DNA from: Pseudomonadota bacterium
GTDB taxonomy: Bacteria > Pseudomonadota > Alphaproteobacteria > Rhizobiales > Hyphomicrobiaceae
Assembly (NCBI GenBank): GCA_023387235.1
Contig: JAEWIJ010000199.1
Span: forward strand, 26,987-90,986
DNA length: 64,000 nt
Reading direction: 5' to 3'
The notes below the pieces were generated by a model that saw only the letters and a program-made list of their open reading frames with translations, was not told the DNA's origin and ran no database searches. A program made the translations under genes and the position numbers. Below, in pieces: positions 16,096-25,889 of this stretch; within the stretch, counting starts at the first letter, position 1; each line of letters starts with the position of its first letter.

Positions 16096-17373
16096 CTATC
16101 GTATGAGAGGGACGGTGTAATCCGCGATCAATCTGCGCTCTGGCTGGTCATCTCGCATGCCCGCTCCGTTCGAAAACACATGCCCGTAGCGCGCCCATAA
16201 GCTCACGCCTTTCCAGAGACCGTCTGTCGGGCGGTATCGGATGGAAAGATCCAGCTCCTGACGATCGGGTAGCGATGCATTGGTCGCAGCATCGATGGCG
16301 TCCCATCCCCACACGTACCAGGCCGCGGCAGTCGTGTCCTTGAGGCCAAGACGATCGAGCTTGAGCGTGAGACCCACGCCTGCTGCATCTTCTCCTGCGC
16401 GGTCGAATGACACTTGCTGCAGATCGGTATAGTTCGGCTTCGTTCCCAGCGGAAAGTTGATCGCAGCGTCGTTGCCTGTGGTGGAGGCGACAAACATCAA
16501 AGCAAGTTCGCCGAAATCGACTGTGAGACGCGCGGACGCCTGATAAGTGAAAAATGCATCCCCAGCCGACATCAAGTCGGAGCCCACGCTATTCTGCGTA
16601 ATCAGGTTGGCAGCCAATGTGTACTGGGGACCGACGGGTCGGCGGGGGAATTGATAGATGCCCTCCACGTATCCCGTATTGACTATATCCTCGACCCAAT
16701 AGTTCTCCGCGACGAAGGTCAAGCCGGCAGCGGGGCGAACACGAAACCACGCGAACGGCGTGCCCGTATCGAAATCATCAACACCAAACCCTTGGGATAT
16801 GCTCTCGAAGTCATTGCTATCACGAGGCTTGAAGCGCCTCAGATACCCAACGATGTACTCGAATTTTGCATCCTTGTCGGCGCTCGACCGCAGCGTTGCC
16901 CCCTCGAAAGTAATGGGGACCATGCGATTGTCCTTCGGATTGATGAGAGGCGTGTCGATCGACTGTCGACCGACTATGAAGTCCTGTCGAGCGACCTTCG
17001 CGCCGACGTATGCTTCGCCAAGAGAGCCGAGTGCGTTCTGGTGACTCGTCAGGAGCAGAGTCCCGCCCTCATCTGCAGGGGCGAATATGGGCTGCGAGGT
17101 GTAAAGCGTTGCCCCTAGGTAGAGTGTGTCAACCAGAAGACCTGATCGGTACGAGAGCCATCCGCCGCCGGCCCAGGATCGGTCCCGGCTATCGTCGAAG
17201 TTGTCTCGGCCGAGATAGTAGGAGCGGAGATGAAGGTCGAGCGTCGTGTCGCGGAAGAACGGCGCGCTCACAATCCTGTCGCGTTCGAGTTCACCGGCTG
17301 AAGCGCTGGTCGCGGCGAGCGACAGCCAGAACAACCCCCAAACCATATGCTGCACGGATCGATGCTTGCACAT
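16096..17373 (-). CDS. OprD-like outer-membrane porin
   Basis: A 425-residue protein with a signal peptide (MVWGLFWLSLAATSASAGE) and a beta-barrel pattern: FRDTTLDLHLRSYYLGRDNF near the N-terminus and many alternating strands (FEYIVGYLRRF, AWFRVRPAAGL, LDLSIRYRPTDG), with the last residues forming a YTVPLIR strand. The opening, with IVSAPFFRDTTLDLHLRSYY, is that of the OprD/alginate-export group of substrate-specific porins for small acids or peptides. ATG 17373 fits the signal; a longer frame to 17523 adds a non-signal extension. It is on the same strand as the cytochromes but 900 bases upstream. Confidence 0.75.
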   Translation of the reverse strand: MCKHRSVQHMVWGLFWLSLAATSASAGELERDRIVSAPFFRDTTLDLHLRSYYLGRDNFDDSRDRSWAGGGWLSYRSGLLVDTLYLGATLYTSQPIFAPADEGGTLLLTSHQNALGSLGEAYVGAKVARQDFIVGRQSIDTPLINPKDNRMVPITFEGATLRSSADKDAKFEYIVGYLRRFKPRDSNDFESISQGFGVDDFDTGTPFAWFRVRPAAGLTFVAENYWVEDIVNTGYVEGIYQFPRRPVGPQYTLAANLITQNSVGSDLMSAGDAFFTYQASARLTVDFGELALMFVASTTGNDAAINFPLGTKPNYTDLQQVSFDRAGEDAAGVGLTLKLDRLGLKDTTAAAWYVWGWDAIDAATNASLPDRQELDLSIRYRPTDGLWKGVSLWARYGHVFSNGAGMRDDQPERRLIADYTVPLIR

Positions 17374-17811
17374 GACTGTGCCCTCGCTTCGGGTGCACGC
17401 CAAGCCACAGCCGCAAGACACAAGGGGAGAGAGTTGGCCGCGCACTAAACGCGCCGGACGAGGCACAGGAGCAACAACGGCACGTTCTAAGGGGGCCAAA
17501 TCAACCAGCCAATGCCGAATCAATTATAGCGAACGAAGCAGACGACCAAAATCAATTCCCGCGAGTTGATATAGGTCGTTGTGAGAAAGTGGTCGTCTTG
17601 CCTCGCTAATGCCTCGTACGAGCCTAAGCTCAGGCTAGGCCTAAAGCGCCCGGCGCCTTACTCCCTTGCAAAAATAATGCACCCAGGATCCGGGTTTTAG
17701 GCACGTCTACGTCAGCAAATACCATTATTTCCAAGGCGCCTAGAAATTGCTTTTCCTGTTCAGTGTGCGAGCGCGACCCGCGATGTAGCACATTGAGTGC
17801 AGGTATTGGCC
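17374..17811. other. Divergent intergenic region between porin and aspT
   Basis: No gene. An outward inverted repeat ATCAA-N10-TTGAT lies at 17551-17570, roughly mid-region, and could be an operator for either side. The 60 bases before aspT are AT-richer (CCATTATTTCCAAGG) and may hold its promoter. I cannot assign a sigma factor. Confidence 0.35.
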
Positions 17812-19503
17812 ATGATCGATTGGTTCATCGGCACACTGAGAAGTTATCCCGAAATCGCAATTTTTCTCTCGCTAGCACTCGGATATTATTTTGGTTCATT
17901 CAACTACAAAGGCCTCGGTTTGGGGGCCGTCACTGCGACGTTGATAGCGGCCGTGATCATCGGCCAAGCCGGGATAACCGTCTCAGGCCCGCTCAAGCCT
18001 ACCTTCTTCCTGATGTTCCTCTTCGCCATTGGCTATGGGGTAGGCCCACAATTCGTAAGAGGCATTGCAAAGGACGGTGCGCCGCAAGCACTCTTTGCAG
18101 CAATCGTCTGCTTGCTCTGTCTGCTCGCCGCTTACGTGGGCGTCAGGATGGCTGGCTATGATGTCGGATCGTCCGCGGGACTGTATGCGGGGTCGCAAAC
18201 TATTTCGGCTTCCATGGGTCTGGCGACCGACGCCATAAATCGTCTCAACCTCCCACCTGAAGAAGCCAAGCGCCTCCTGGATGCGATGCCGGTTGCCTAC
18301 GCGGTGACCTATATCTTCGGCACGGTTGGCTCCGCGATTGTGCTGGCGTTGGTTGGGCCAGCGCTACTCGGCGTCAACCTGGAGGCCGCCTGCAAGCGCT
18401 ACGAAGAAAGGCAAGGCGGAGCAAAAGCTCTCGGCGGTCCAGGCTCGGCTTGGCACCGTTTCGAACTGCGGGCGTACCGCATTCGGGAAGGAGCGCCCTC
18501 AGTAGGCAAGAGGGTGCAGGATGCGGAAGCGTTCGTTCCAGAGCATCGCGTATTCGTTCAGCGAATTCGTCGGGGCGACGAGATCGTAGACGCTACCGCG
18601 GACGCGGTCATTCAAGTCGGCGACGTCTTATCTGTCGCGGGTCGGCGCGACGTGCTCGTGAATTTGATCGGCACAGCCGCTCAGGAGGTTGATGACCGCG
18701 AGCTGCTCGCAGTTCCGGTAGAAGGTGTCGATGTCTACGTCACAACCGATGAGGCGGACGGAAAGACGCTAGCCGAACTGGCCAAATCTCCGCGGACGCG
18801 TGGCGTGTTCCTGCGAAAAATAACCCGCGGAGCAACCGCCACCGATATCCCGATCCTGCCGCACACCGAACTGCAGCGGGGCGATATCGTTACTATTGTC
18901 GGGCGGCCGGCCGACGTGACGGCGGCGACGACAATGCTCGGCTATCCGGACCGCGCCACTGATATTGCGGATGTGGCATTCATTGGCGCCGCGATTGCTT
19001 TAGGCGCACTGCTGGGCTCGTTCGTTTTCAAGGTAGGCAGCATTCCTCTCACGCTATCGACTTCCGGCGGCGTGCTCGTCGCGGGCTTGTTTTTCGGTTG
19101 GCTGCGCTCGGTGCGGCCGACCTTCGGACGCATCCCGTCTTCCACCGTTTGGTTCATGAACTCGGTTGGTCTCAATGTTTTCATCGCCGTGGTCGGCATC
19201 TCTTCAGGTCCAGGGTTCATCGCGGGGCTGCAGCAGCTGGGCTTCAGTCTGTTTCTGTGGGGCGCCCTCGTTACGACCATCCCCCTGCTCCTGGCGCTGT
19301 ATCTCGGGAAGTATGTGTTCCGATTTGATGACGCCATTCTTTTCGGTTGTTGCGCCGGAGCTCGCACGACGACGGCAGCTCTCGGCATGATCAATGATCG
19401 CGCTAAGAGCCAAATTCCCGGCCTCGGATATACGGTGACCTACGCGGTTGGAAACACTCTGCTGACAATCTGGGGAATGGTCATCGTGATGCTACTGACT
19501 TGA
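17812..19503 (+). CDS. aspT: Aspartate:alanine antiporter AspT (first copy)
   Basis: A 563-residue AAE-family transporter that exchanges aspartate for alanine across the inner membrane. [20 protein letters not shown] opens the protein; five helices follow to about residue 185 (with [11 protein letters not shown]). A soluble loop at about 200-375 holds two RCK_C/TrkA-C domains ([20 protein letters not shown] ... [14 protein letters not shown] and [20 protein letters not shown]). A second set of helices includes [20 protein letters not shown] 17812 is the family start; a GTG at 17797 is possible. It lies 38 bp before asdA. Together the two enzymes yield a proton-motive cycle: aspartate in, decarboxylated to alanine, alanine out. 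Confidence 0.92.
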   Translation: MIDWFIGTLRSYPEIAIFLSLALGYYFGSFNYKGLGLGAVTATLIAAVIIGQAGITVSGPLKPTFFLMFLFAIGYGVGPQFVRGIAKDGAPQALFAAIVCLLCLLAAYVGVRMAGYDVGSSAGLYAGSQTISASMGLATDAINRLNLPPEEAKRLLDAMPVAYAVTYIFGTVGSAIVLALVGPALLGVNLEAACKRYEERQGGAKALGGPGSAWHRFELRAYRIREGAPSVGKRVQDAEAFVPEHRVFVQRIRRGDEIVDATADAVIQVGDVLSVAGRRDVLVNLIGTAAQEVDDRELLAVPVEGVDVYVTTDEADGKTLAELAKSPRTRGVFLRKITRGATATDIPILPHTELQRGDIVTIVGRPADVTAATTMLGYPDRATDIADVAFIGAAIALGALLGSFVFKVGSIPLTLSTSGGVLVAGLFFGWLRSVRPTFGRIPSSTVWFMNSVGLNVFIAVVGISSGPGFIAGLQQLGFSLFLWGALVTTIPLLLALYLGKYVFRFDDAILFGCCAGARTTTAALGMINDRAKSQIPGLGYTVTYAVGNTLLTIWGMVIVMLLT

Positions 19504-19541
19504 TGAGAGCCCACCGGCGCAGGCAAAGGTAGGAGTAAGCC

Positions 19542-21164
19542 ATGACCGACATTCTCACTCTGCGAAAATTCGAAACCCTGAGCCCATTCGAAATCAAAGA
19601 CGAGCTCATCGGCTTGGCCAAGAAGGCGTCACGGACCACACAATCCGCTTTCCTCAACGCCGGGCGCGGCAATCCAAACTGGGTCGCGACAACACCGCGC
19701 GAGGCCTTCTTCCTGTTGGGTCAATTCGCCATGACCGAGAGCAGGCGCGTGATGGATCATCCCGCCGGCATTGGCGGCATGCCGCAAGCTCGTGGGATTG
19801 CAACGCGCCTCACGACATGGCTTGCCGGTCAGAACGATGCTCCCGGGGCTCAATTCCTCGCATCAATGGTGCAATACGCGACCAAGCAGTTCGGATTTGA
19901 TCCTGATGCTTTTGTGCACGAACTCGTGGACTCCATCATTGGCGACAACTACCCGGTGCCCGATCGGATGCTCGTCCACAACGAGCGCATCGTTCATGAG
20001 TACTTGGCGTGGGCGATGTGCGGAGATCCGCGGCCGGCTGGAAAATTCGACCTTTATGCGGTCGAGGGTGGGACGGCCGCCATGTGTTACATATTCAAAT
20101 CACTGAAAGCCAATCGCCTGCTGCATCCTGGCGACACCATAGCTCTCGGCACACCTATTTTCACACCCTATCTGGAGATGACCCACCTCGAGGACTACGA
20201 TCTCAAGATGGTGCAAATCAAAGCTCCACAGGAGAACCGCTTTCAATTCACCGACGAGGAAATTGCAAAACTCGAGAACCCTGAGATCAAGGCGTTCTTT
20301 ATCGTCAATCCAGGCAATCCCATCGGCATGGCGTTGAGCAAAGAGACGATTGGAAAGATCGCGCACCTCGTGAAGACCAAACGCCCGGACCTCATGCTCC
20401 TGACCGACGACGTCTATGGGACTTTCGTGCATGATTTCCGATCGCTGATGGGGGAACTCCCGCAGAATACGATAGGTGTTTACTCGTACTCGAAATACTT
20501 CGGCTGCACGGGATGGCGGCTGGGCGTCATTGCTGTGCATGAAGACAACATGTTCGACAAGATGATTGCTAAATTGCCAGCGGCAGACCTCAAGGCCTTG
20601 GACAAGCGCTACGGGCCGATAACGCTCGAGCCCCGCAAGCTCAAGTTCATCGATCGTATCGTCGCGGACAGTCGCGACATCGCGTTGAACCATACGGCCG
20701 GACTGTCGCTTCCTCAGCAGGTGATGATGAGTATGTTCTCGCTTTGCGAGATGATGGATGCCGAGAAGCGCTATCAACGTGCCTGCATGGACATCGTGCA
20801 CAAGCGCTTCACGGCACTCATTGAGAGTATGGAGCTTCAACTTTCGCCCAACCCCAACTATGACGCCTACTATGGGTTGATAGACTTCGAGTTCTGGGCC
20901 AGGAAGAACATCGGCGACGAAGCAGTCGAGTACTTGAAGAAGAATGTCCATCCGTTGGATCTTGCCTTCCGCCTCGCAGAGGACCACGGCATCGTGCTGC
21001 TCAATGGCGGAGGTTTCGAAGCGCCCAATTGGTCTCTCCGCGTATCACTGGCAAACCTTCCAGACGAGGCTTACGAAGATATCGGTCGGGGAGTTCGAAC
21101 CATCGCACGAGGTTACCGAGATGCCTATGAGGCCTCGCGCGTGACGGCCAATCCGCAGCGCTAG
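19542..21164 (+). CDS. asdA: Aspartate 4-decarboxylase (aspartate beta-decarboxylase)
   Basis: A 540-residue fold-type I PLP enzyme that converts L-aspartate to L-alanine and CO2. The PLP Lys318 is in YSYSKYFGCTGWRLG. FIVNPGNPIGMALS is the Asn-containing cofactor-binding motif, and LTDDVYGTF contains the Asp and Tyr that hold the pyridine ring. SAFLNAGRGNPNWVATTPRE near the N-terminus is typical of the Asd family. Length matches the 530-550 residues of known enzymes. An aggtagga site precedes the ATG. It lies between two aspT genes on one transcript. Confidence 0.95.
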   Translation: MTDILTLRKFETLSPFEIKDELIGLAKKASRTTQSAFLNAGRGNPNWVATTPREAFFLLGQFAMTESRRVMDHPAGIGGMPQARGIATRLTTWLAGQNDAPGAQFLASMVQYATKQFGFDPDAFVHELVDSIIGDNYPVPDRMLVHNERIVHEYLAWAMCGDPRPAGKFDLYAVEGGTAAMCYIFKSLKANRLLHPGDTIALGTPIFTPYLEMTHLEDYDLKMVQIKAPQENRFQFTDEEIAKLENPEIKAFFIVNPGNPIGMALSKETIGKIAHLVKTKRPDLMLLTDDVYGTFVHDFRSLMGELPQNTIGVYSYSKYFGCTGWRLGVIAVHEDNMFDKMIAKLPAADLKALDKRYGPITLEPRKLKFIDRIVADSRDIALNHTAGLSLPQQVMMSMFSLCEMMDAEKRYQRACMDIVHKRFTALIESMELQLSPNPNYDAYYGLIDFEFWARKNIGDEAVEYLKKNVHPLDLAFRLAEDHGIVLLNGGGFEAPNWSLRVSLANLPDEAYEDIGRGVRTIARGYRDAYEASRVTANPQR

Positions 21165-21200
21165 GCCAGTCGACCCCGTCTGGACCATGGTGACCGGTGC

Positions 21201-22883
21201 ATGATCGACTGGGTGTTAGGGATCCTACGTGATCGCCCGGAGATCTCATTCTTCGTGACGATCACGGTGGGCTATGCGCTCGGTCGGTTACGGGTCGGCA
21301 CATTCACACTAGGAGCAGTTACCGGCGTACTACTGGCTGGCGTCCTCGTCGGACAGCTCGGGATAACGCTACCAGCTGCGGTCAAGCAGATCTTCTTCCT
21401 CCTTTTTCTGTTTTCGATCGGATATCGGACTGGCCCCCAGTTCTTTCGAGGCTTGAAGAAGGATGGGGTTGCCCAGGCTGTCTTAGCCGTCGTGTTTGCG
21501 GTGGTCGGTCTGTTCCTCACCTATGTGATGGCCCGGCTGCTGGAATACGACGCTGGCACCGCAGCGGGTCTGCTAGCCGGTTCGCTTACCGAGTCAGCCA
21601 CAATCGGCACGGCAGGCGACGCGATTGGTCATCTCGCGCTCGCTCCAGACGCAAAAGCTCAGCTCGCCAACCGCATCCCCGTTGCCTTTGCGGTGACGTA
21701 CTTGGTCGGCGTCGTCGTGGCAGCGTGGTTTCTCGCGCAGATGGGGCCACGCATACTTGGTGTGGATCTCGCCGCTGAATGCCGCCGCTACGAAGAAGCG
21801 ATGGGCGAAGGAGCCAAACAGGATGCGTTGACCATGTGGCGGACATTCGAGGTTCGGACATTTCGACTGGAACCCACGTCGAAGATGTCCGGCCGCTCGG
21901 TGCGGGAGATGGAGCAAGCCATCGACGGCGTCCGGCTCTACGCCAGCTTCATCCGCCGGGCGGGTACCGTGCAGACAGCGGAGCCCAACTTTGTACTCGC
22001 ACCGACCGACGTGATCGCAGTCGCTGGACGTCACGATGCTTTGATCGAGCATGGAGCAAAGTTCGGTACCGAGGTTGCGGATCGCGAACTGGTCCCGGGA
22101 AGTGTCGATGCCGTAGATGTGGTGGTCACGCAGAAGCAGTACGATGGCGCGACATTGGCCAAACTGGCTGATGAGCCGTTCGCGCGCGGCATCTTCCTCC
22201 GTGGCATAAGTCGAAGCGGCGTACCCATCCCCGTGTCTCCATCGACGGCCGTTCAACGCGGCGATGTCTTATCGCTCGTCGGTGCCCCGGATCGAACCAA
22301 GGCCGCCATTGCGGCTCTCGGCGTCGCGGATCGCGTCGGCGACGCGACCGACATGGTGTTTGTTGGTCTGGGTATCGTATTGGGAGCGCTCATCGGGATT
22401 CCTGCGATCGCGTTCGGGGCGCTCGAGATTGGCCTAAGCCAGAGCGTTGGCGTGCTCATTGGCGGATTGGTGTTCGGCTGGCTGCGCTCCGTGCGTCCCA
22501 CGTTCGGTCGTATCCCCAGCCCTACCTTGTGGCTGTTTGAATCGCTGGGGCTTACAGGTTTCATCGCCGTGGTAGGACTCGCCGCCGGTCCGGATTTTGT
22601 TCGGGGCATTCAGGAGGCCGGGCTGAGCCTGGTTCTCGCTGCCGCCGTCATCCTCGTTGCTGCTCAGGTTGCCACCCTCCTAATCGGCCATCACGTCTTC
22701 CGCTTACATCCTGGCATTCTCCTTGGAGCCGTAGCAGGCGCCGGCACAGCTACGCCAGCGCTCGCCGCCGTTCAGGAGGTGGCGAAAAGCACCGTGCCAA
22801 CCCTGGGGTACGGCGTAAGCTATGCTGTGGGAAACGTGCTTCTGGCGTTGTGGGGCACGGTCATCGTATTTCTGCTCGCCTAA
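21201..22883 (+). CDS. aspT: Aspartate:alanine antiporter AspT (second copy)
   Basis: A 560-residue paralogue of the AspT at 17812 with the same layout: N-terminal helices (MIDWVLGILRDRPEISFFVT), a loop with two RCK_C domains (REMEQAIDGVRLYASFIRRA and LADEPFARGIFLRGISRSGV), and C-terminal helices with the identical [16 protein letters not shown] block. The two copies differ widely in the loop, so the duplication is old. It is 36 bp after asdA. The second antiporter may differ in affinity, partner amino acid or regulation. Confidence 0.92.
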   Translation: MIDWVLGILRDRPEISFFVTITVGYALGRLRVGTFTLGAVTGVLLAGVLVGQLGITLPAAVKQIFFLLFLFSIGYRTGPQFFRGLKKDGVAQAVLAVVFAVVGLFLTYVMARLLEYDAGTAAGLLAGSLTESATIGTAGDAIGHLALAPDAKAQLANRIPVAFAVTYLVGVVVAAWFLAQMGPRILGVDLAAECRRYEEAMGEGAKQDALTMWRTFEVRTFRLEPTSKMSGRSVREMEQAIDGVRLYASFIRRAGTVQTAEPNFVLAPTDVIAVAGRHDALIEHGAKFGTEVADRELVPGSVDAVDVVVTQKQYDGATLAKLADEPFARGIFLRGISRSGVPIPVSPSTAVQRGDVLSLVGAPDRTKAAIAALGVADRVGDATDMVFVGLGIVLGALIGIPAIAFGALEIGLSQSVGVLIGGLVFGWLRSVRPTFGRIPSPTLWLFESLGLTGFIAVVGLAAGPDFVRGIQEAGLSLVLAAAVILVAAQVATLLIGHHVFRLHPGILLGAVAGAGTATPALAAVQEVAKSTVPTLGYGVSYAVGNVLLALWGTVIVFLLA

Positions 22884-22914
22884 GGCGTCCCCTAAGCGGA
22901 GCATAACCGACGAG

Positions 22915-22982
22915 CAGACGAACGCTTCTATCCGGGTCGGTGCACTGCACAAAGTTGCGCCATCCCAGAAGCAGACATCCAC
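22915..22982. repeat. Degenerate intergenic repeat, copy A
   Basis: The sequence from GCAGACGAACGC through CGGTGC and GCACAAA to about 22982 aligns with 33419-33489 at roughly 70% identity over the first 45 bases. Read on the minus strand both give a D-x-x-(F/Y)-W-D ... C-x-A type peptide. It resembles the decayed repeat families scattered between genes in Bradyrhizobium relatives. Confidence 0.45.
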
Positions 22983-23058
22983 AATGTGTGGCCGGCAGCG
23001 ATATGATCGCCGTCGATCATGTCCGCTTGCTGGGGCCTCTCGTTGTGTCTCGCTCTCG

Positions 23059-23495
23059 CTACGCGAACTGCTCGTCGAGCCAGTCGAGGACGCGATTATT
23101 CAGCAGCGAGCGGTTGCCCATCTCGCAGTGCCCGCCCGCTCCTTCGGCAACGGTGAAGCGCATCAGCGTCTTTCGGCCACCAGGGCGCCGAAGAAGGCCT
23201 CGGCGTCCGATCCGAGCCCATCGCCTTCGGCCTGGGTGATCAACGTCGGGCATTTGATCAGACTCGCGCGCCCGTGCATGGTGAAATGTTCCGCCGACGG
23301 GCGCATTCCGAGCGCGTACGCTTCGCTTATGCCTCCCTCGATGGTATCGATGATCGTTCGGATCTCAGCCGCTTCCGTCGGCGGCGCGACTTCCTGATCA
23401 ATGGCGCCGGCACGGTTCGCCGCAAACAAAGCGATGCTTGCGCCGAGCAGGATCTGCAGGTGCATCACAGCCGCGCGTGAATGCGTGCGGGGCAT
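23059..23495 (-). pseudogene. Alpha/beta hydrolase C-terminal fragment with frameshift
   Basis: LIKCPTLITQAEGDGLGSDAEAFFGAL (first frame, stop at 23163) and KTLMRFTVAEGAGGHCEMGN ... VLDWLDEQFA (second frame, stop at 23059) are consecutive parts of the C-terminal half of an alpha/beta hydrolase. They carry the acid loop (EGDGLG) and catalytic His (AGGHCE) of a family of about 400 residues. The nucleophile half is missing, and one base is lost near 23170 in GTGGCCGAAAG. The first 25 residues of the upper frame look like a signal peptide, probably by chance. Confidence 0.72.
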
Positions 23496-23855
23496 CTAGA
23501 TTTGCTCCAATGCGAATAGCAGGATGAGCACAACGATCGAGATCAGGCCTGAAATGAAGAGGGCGTCGGCCATGCCCTCCAGCCGTGCGCTCCACGGGTG
23601 AAGTTTCGCCGTGCGGATCGATGCATAGGAAAGCACGGCGCTGAAGAGAAACACGCTCGCCAGCAGAGCGATGACGATGTCGACGCTGCTTGGTCCGATG
23701 CGACCTTCGACGATCTTGATGAGGCCTATCGTTGTCGTGCACAGGCCGATCATCGTCCCGGAGCTGGAAAGGATCTGCTTGGCGAGATCCGTCGCGCGAG
23801 GCGCGGTCGCATTCTCCGACGCGGCCAGGGCAGGAAGACTTCCATCAGCTACCAT
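23496..23855 (-). CDS. Hypothetical inner-membrane protein
   Basis: A 119-residue protein with three hydrophobic segments (MIGLCTTTIGLIKIVEG; IVIALLASVFLFSAVLSYAS; ALFISGLISIVVLILLFAL) after a 30-residue polar N-terminus. It starts 56 bp after the L,D-transpeptidase on the same strand. I do not recognise the family. It may be the last intact gene of the GH31-lipase-OMP-transpeptidase transcript. Confidence 0.6.
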   Translation of the reverse strand: MVADGSLPALAASENATAPRATDLAKQILSSSGTMIGLCTTTIGLIKIVEGRIGPSSVDIVIALLASVFLFSAVLSYASIRTAKLHPWSARLEGMADALFISGLISIVVLILLFALEQI

Positions 23856-23911
23856 CTTTTGTTACCTCGCGATTGCACCGCGTCATCGTTCGTCAAAGCC
23901 GCGTCGAAGGC

Positions 23912-24946
23912 TTAGGAAATGATGACGAAATCCCTTCCCGTGCGCGTGTCGGCATGGGCGGGAAGGTCTGTGGTGACCAGCACGAGCCCGGCGTGCATCC
24001 GGAGGTGAATGGCATCGAAGGCAGTGCGGCCAAGGGCAATGCGCTCCAGAACGCTGGTGTCGATTTGTGCTTCGCGCGCGTCCTGCGCCTGGTGAGCCAC
24101 CGCCTGCCACGTCATACGACCGCCGCCGACATCCTTCAGCATGAGGACGTGTGACCCGAGCGGCCGGGTGGCATCACGGAGGGTGATCGTGGCCTGCGCG
24201 ACGATCTCGCCATTCTCGAACACGTTCGCGGATTTGTCCGCGCTGCTGATCACGACGGCGGTCGGCTTGGAGAAATCGACCACGTCAGCCTGCCAGGGAT
24301 TTCTCTGCGACTTCATCTGGACGAGCTTCTTCGTGTCCAGCTCCTTCACTGCGTCCGGCGTCAAGGCGAGGCCCGGATGGACGATGTCGCGCGGATCGGA
24401 TGCAGCGCCTGCAACGATCACCGGCGTGCCGACATGCGTCACGCCGAAGAGTAGCTCGGAGAACTTCATCGGCAGGCGAATGCATCCATGCGACGCAGGA
24501 TAGCCGGGAAGATTACCGGCATGGAGTGCGATCCCCGACCAGGTGAGCCGGTTCATGTTGGGCATCGGTGCGCTGCTATAACTCGACGAGCGGTGATGCT
24601 TATCCTTCTCGAGAACCGTGAATACGCCGGTCGGCGTGTCGTGGCCGGGCTTGCCTGTCGAGCACGTCGACACACCTATGCGTACGCCATTGCGATAGAC
24701 GTGCACGAGCTGATCGGGCAGCGAGACGATGATCGACACCGGCCCATCGGGCGCGCGCTCCGGATGCCAGACGAACTCGCCGGGCTTGAGCTGGTGGACT
24801 TCCCTGTTCTGCTGCGCACGGGCCACGCTTGACAACGGCACGAATGAAAGCCCGGCCGCAATACCGATCAAGCGCCCGATGGCGTCCCTTCTCGACGGGT
24901 TCGCGCGTGCCGTGGATGCGCAAAACGCCTGTTCAATCTCGCTCAT
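23912..24946 (-). CDS. L,D-transpeptidase (YkuD family), probably Tat-exported
   Basis: A 344-residue protein. NPSRRDAIGRLIGIAAGL at 17-34 looks like a twin-arginine signal, cleaved after VARAQ. The YkuD domain covers about 69-180: SIIVSLPDQLVHVYRNG opening, GKPGHDTPTGVF, His142 in IALHAGNLPG and Cys155 in SHGCIRLP. The C-terminal 160 residues are an extra domain with several strands (AVVISSADKSANVFENG and REAQIDTSVL) seen in longer alphaproteobacterial L,D-transpeptidases. ATG 24946 was chosen for the signal peptide. It starts 10 bp after the outer-membrane protein gene. Confidence 0.88.
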   Translation of the reverse strand: MSEIEQAFCASTARANPSRRDAIGRLIGIAAGLSFVPLSSVARAQQNREVHQLKPGEFVWHPERAPDGPVSIIVSLPDQLVHVYRNGVRIGVSTCSTGKPGHDTPTGVFTVLEKDKHHRSSSYSSAPMPNMNRLTWSGIALHAGNLPGYPASHGCIRLPMKFSELLFGVTHVGTPVIVAGAASDPRDIVHPGLALTPDAVKELDTKKLVQMKSQRNPWQADVVDFSKPTAVVISSADKSANVFENGEIVAQATITLRDATRPLGSHVLMLKDVGGGRMTWQAVAHQAQDAREAQIDTSVLERIALGRTAFDAIHLRMHAGLVLVTTDLPAHADTRTGRDFVIIS

Positions 24947-24956
24947 GGCGATCACC

Positions 24957-25889
24957 TTAAAAATCGATGCGGACGAATGCTGTTGGCGCCGAGAACGTGT
25001 ATCCGCTTCTGCCGCGGAATCCGGATGACTTTGCCCACAGATCAACCTCCACGCGACGGTAGCCGACGCCGACGCCGAGATTGTCGAAGAGCCGGTACTC
25101 TGTGCTCGCTTCGAAGCTCAGCACGTAGCCGCCGATATCCTTGATGTCGTTCCGGAACCACTTGGCCGTCGACAGACTGAGATCCATGTAGTCGATGCGT
25201 CCGCTGACCAGCCAGCTCGGCGTCAGCGCGTAGTGCGCATAGAGGCCAATGGCCGGCAGCGGAATGGGCGCTGAGTAACGGCCGGAGCTCACGCCGACGG
25301 CGATGCCGTCCACATGCGCGTGACCGCTCAATGAGGCGCCGATATCGCTCACATAGAGGCTAAGGGCAGCACCGACCTCGGCATGGGACGTCTTGATGAG
25401 GGAATAGCCGGCAACCAGACGGTACGATGTGATGCTGAGCTTGCCCTCGACGTCGGCGCCCACGTCAAACGTGTGGTCGCCGAACGAAATTTCGCGCTCG
25501 ACGCGCTTGGTTTCCTTACGTCCTACTCTGAAATACTCACCTTCGATGATCCATCGATCGGCAAGTCTCACGCGCGCGAGGATATCGGCAGACGTGTGCG
25601 ATGGCGTGAGTCCCAGCTCACGCTCCAGGTTGACGCGCGAGCCGATCTCGGCTGCCCGGGAATCGACCTGAATGAAGGACTTCACATCGTTGAAGGCCGC
25701 GCCGCCTTGGATCATGAAGTGATGGCGGAAGAACGGATGCGTGCTCCCGGTTGGTGTGACGTCGATGCTCGCGCCAAAGATGTCCTGCGTATGTGCAGTT
25801 CCGGCCGCAAAGTTCGTTGCGATGATGGTGGTATAGGCGATGCCGGCAGATATGCGACGGATCGTTCTCTTTCCCCCGATCGCCATCAC
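24957..25889 (-). CDS. Outer-membrane beta-barrel protein
   Basis: A 310-residue protein with a signal peptide (about 1-35, ending GTAHTQ), a sequence of alternating amphipathic strands (ILARVRLADRWIIEGEYFRV, SYRLVAGYSLIKTSHAEVGA, IGLYAHYALTPSWLVSGRID, NLGVGVGYRRVEVDL) and a final FVRIDF with the C-terminal Phe that directs BAM insertion. It is of the OmpA-N/YfaZ-like barrel size, and the family is not certain. Its ATG overlaps the stop of the lipase gene (ATGA), so translation is coupled. It may let glycolipid breakdown products cross the outer membrane (inference). Confidence 0.72.
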   Translation of the reverse strand: MMAIGGKRTIRRISAGIAYTTIIATNFAAGTAHTQDIFGASIDVTPTGSTHPFFRHHFMIQGGAAFNDVKSFIQVDSRAAEIGSRVNLERELGLTPSHTSADILARVRLADRWIIEGEYFRVGRKETKRVEREISFGDHTFDVGADVEGKLSITSYRLVAGYSLIKTSHAEVGAALSLYVSDIGASLSGHAHVDGIAVGVSSGRYSAPIPLPAIGLYAHYALTPSWLVSGRIDYMDLSLSTAKWFRNDIKDIGGYVLSFEASTEYRLFDNLGVGVGYRRVEVDLWAKSSGFRGRSGYTFSAPTAFVRIDF

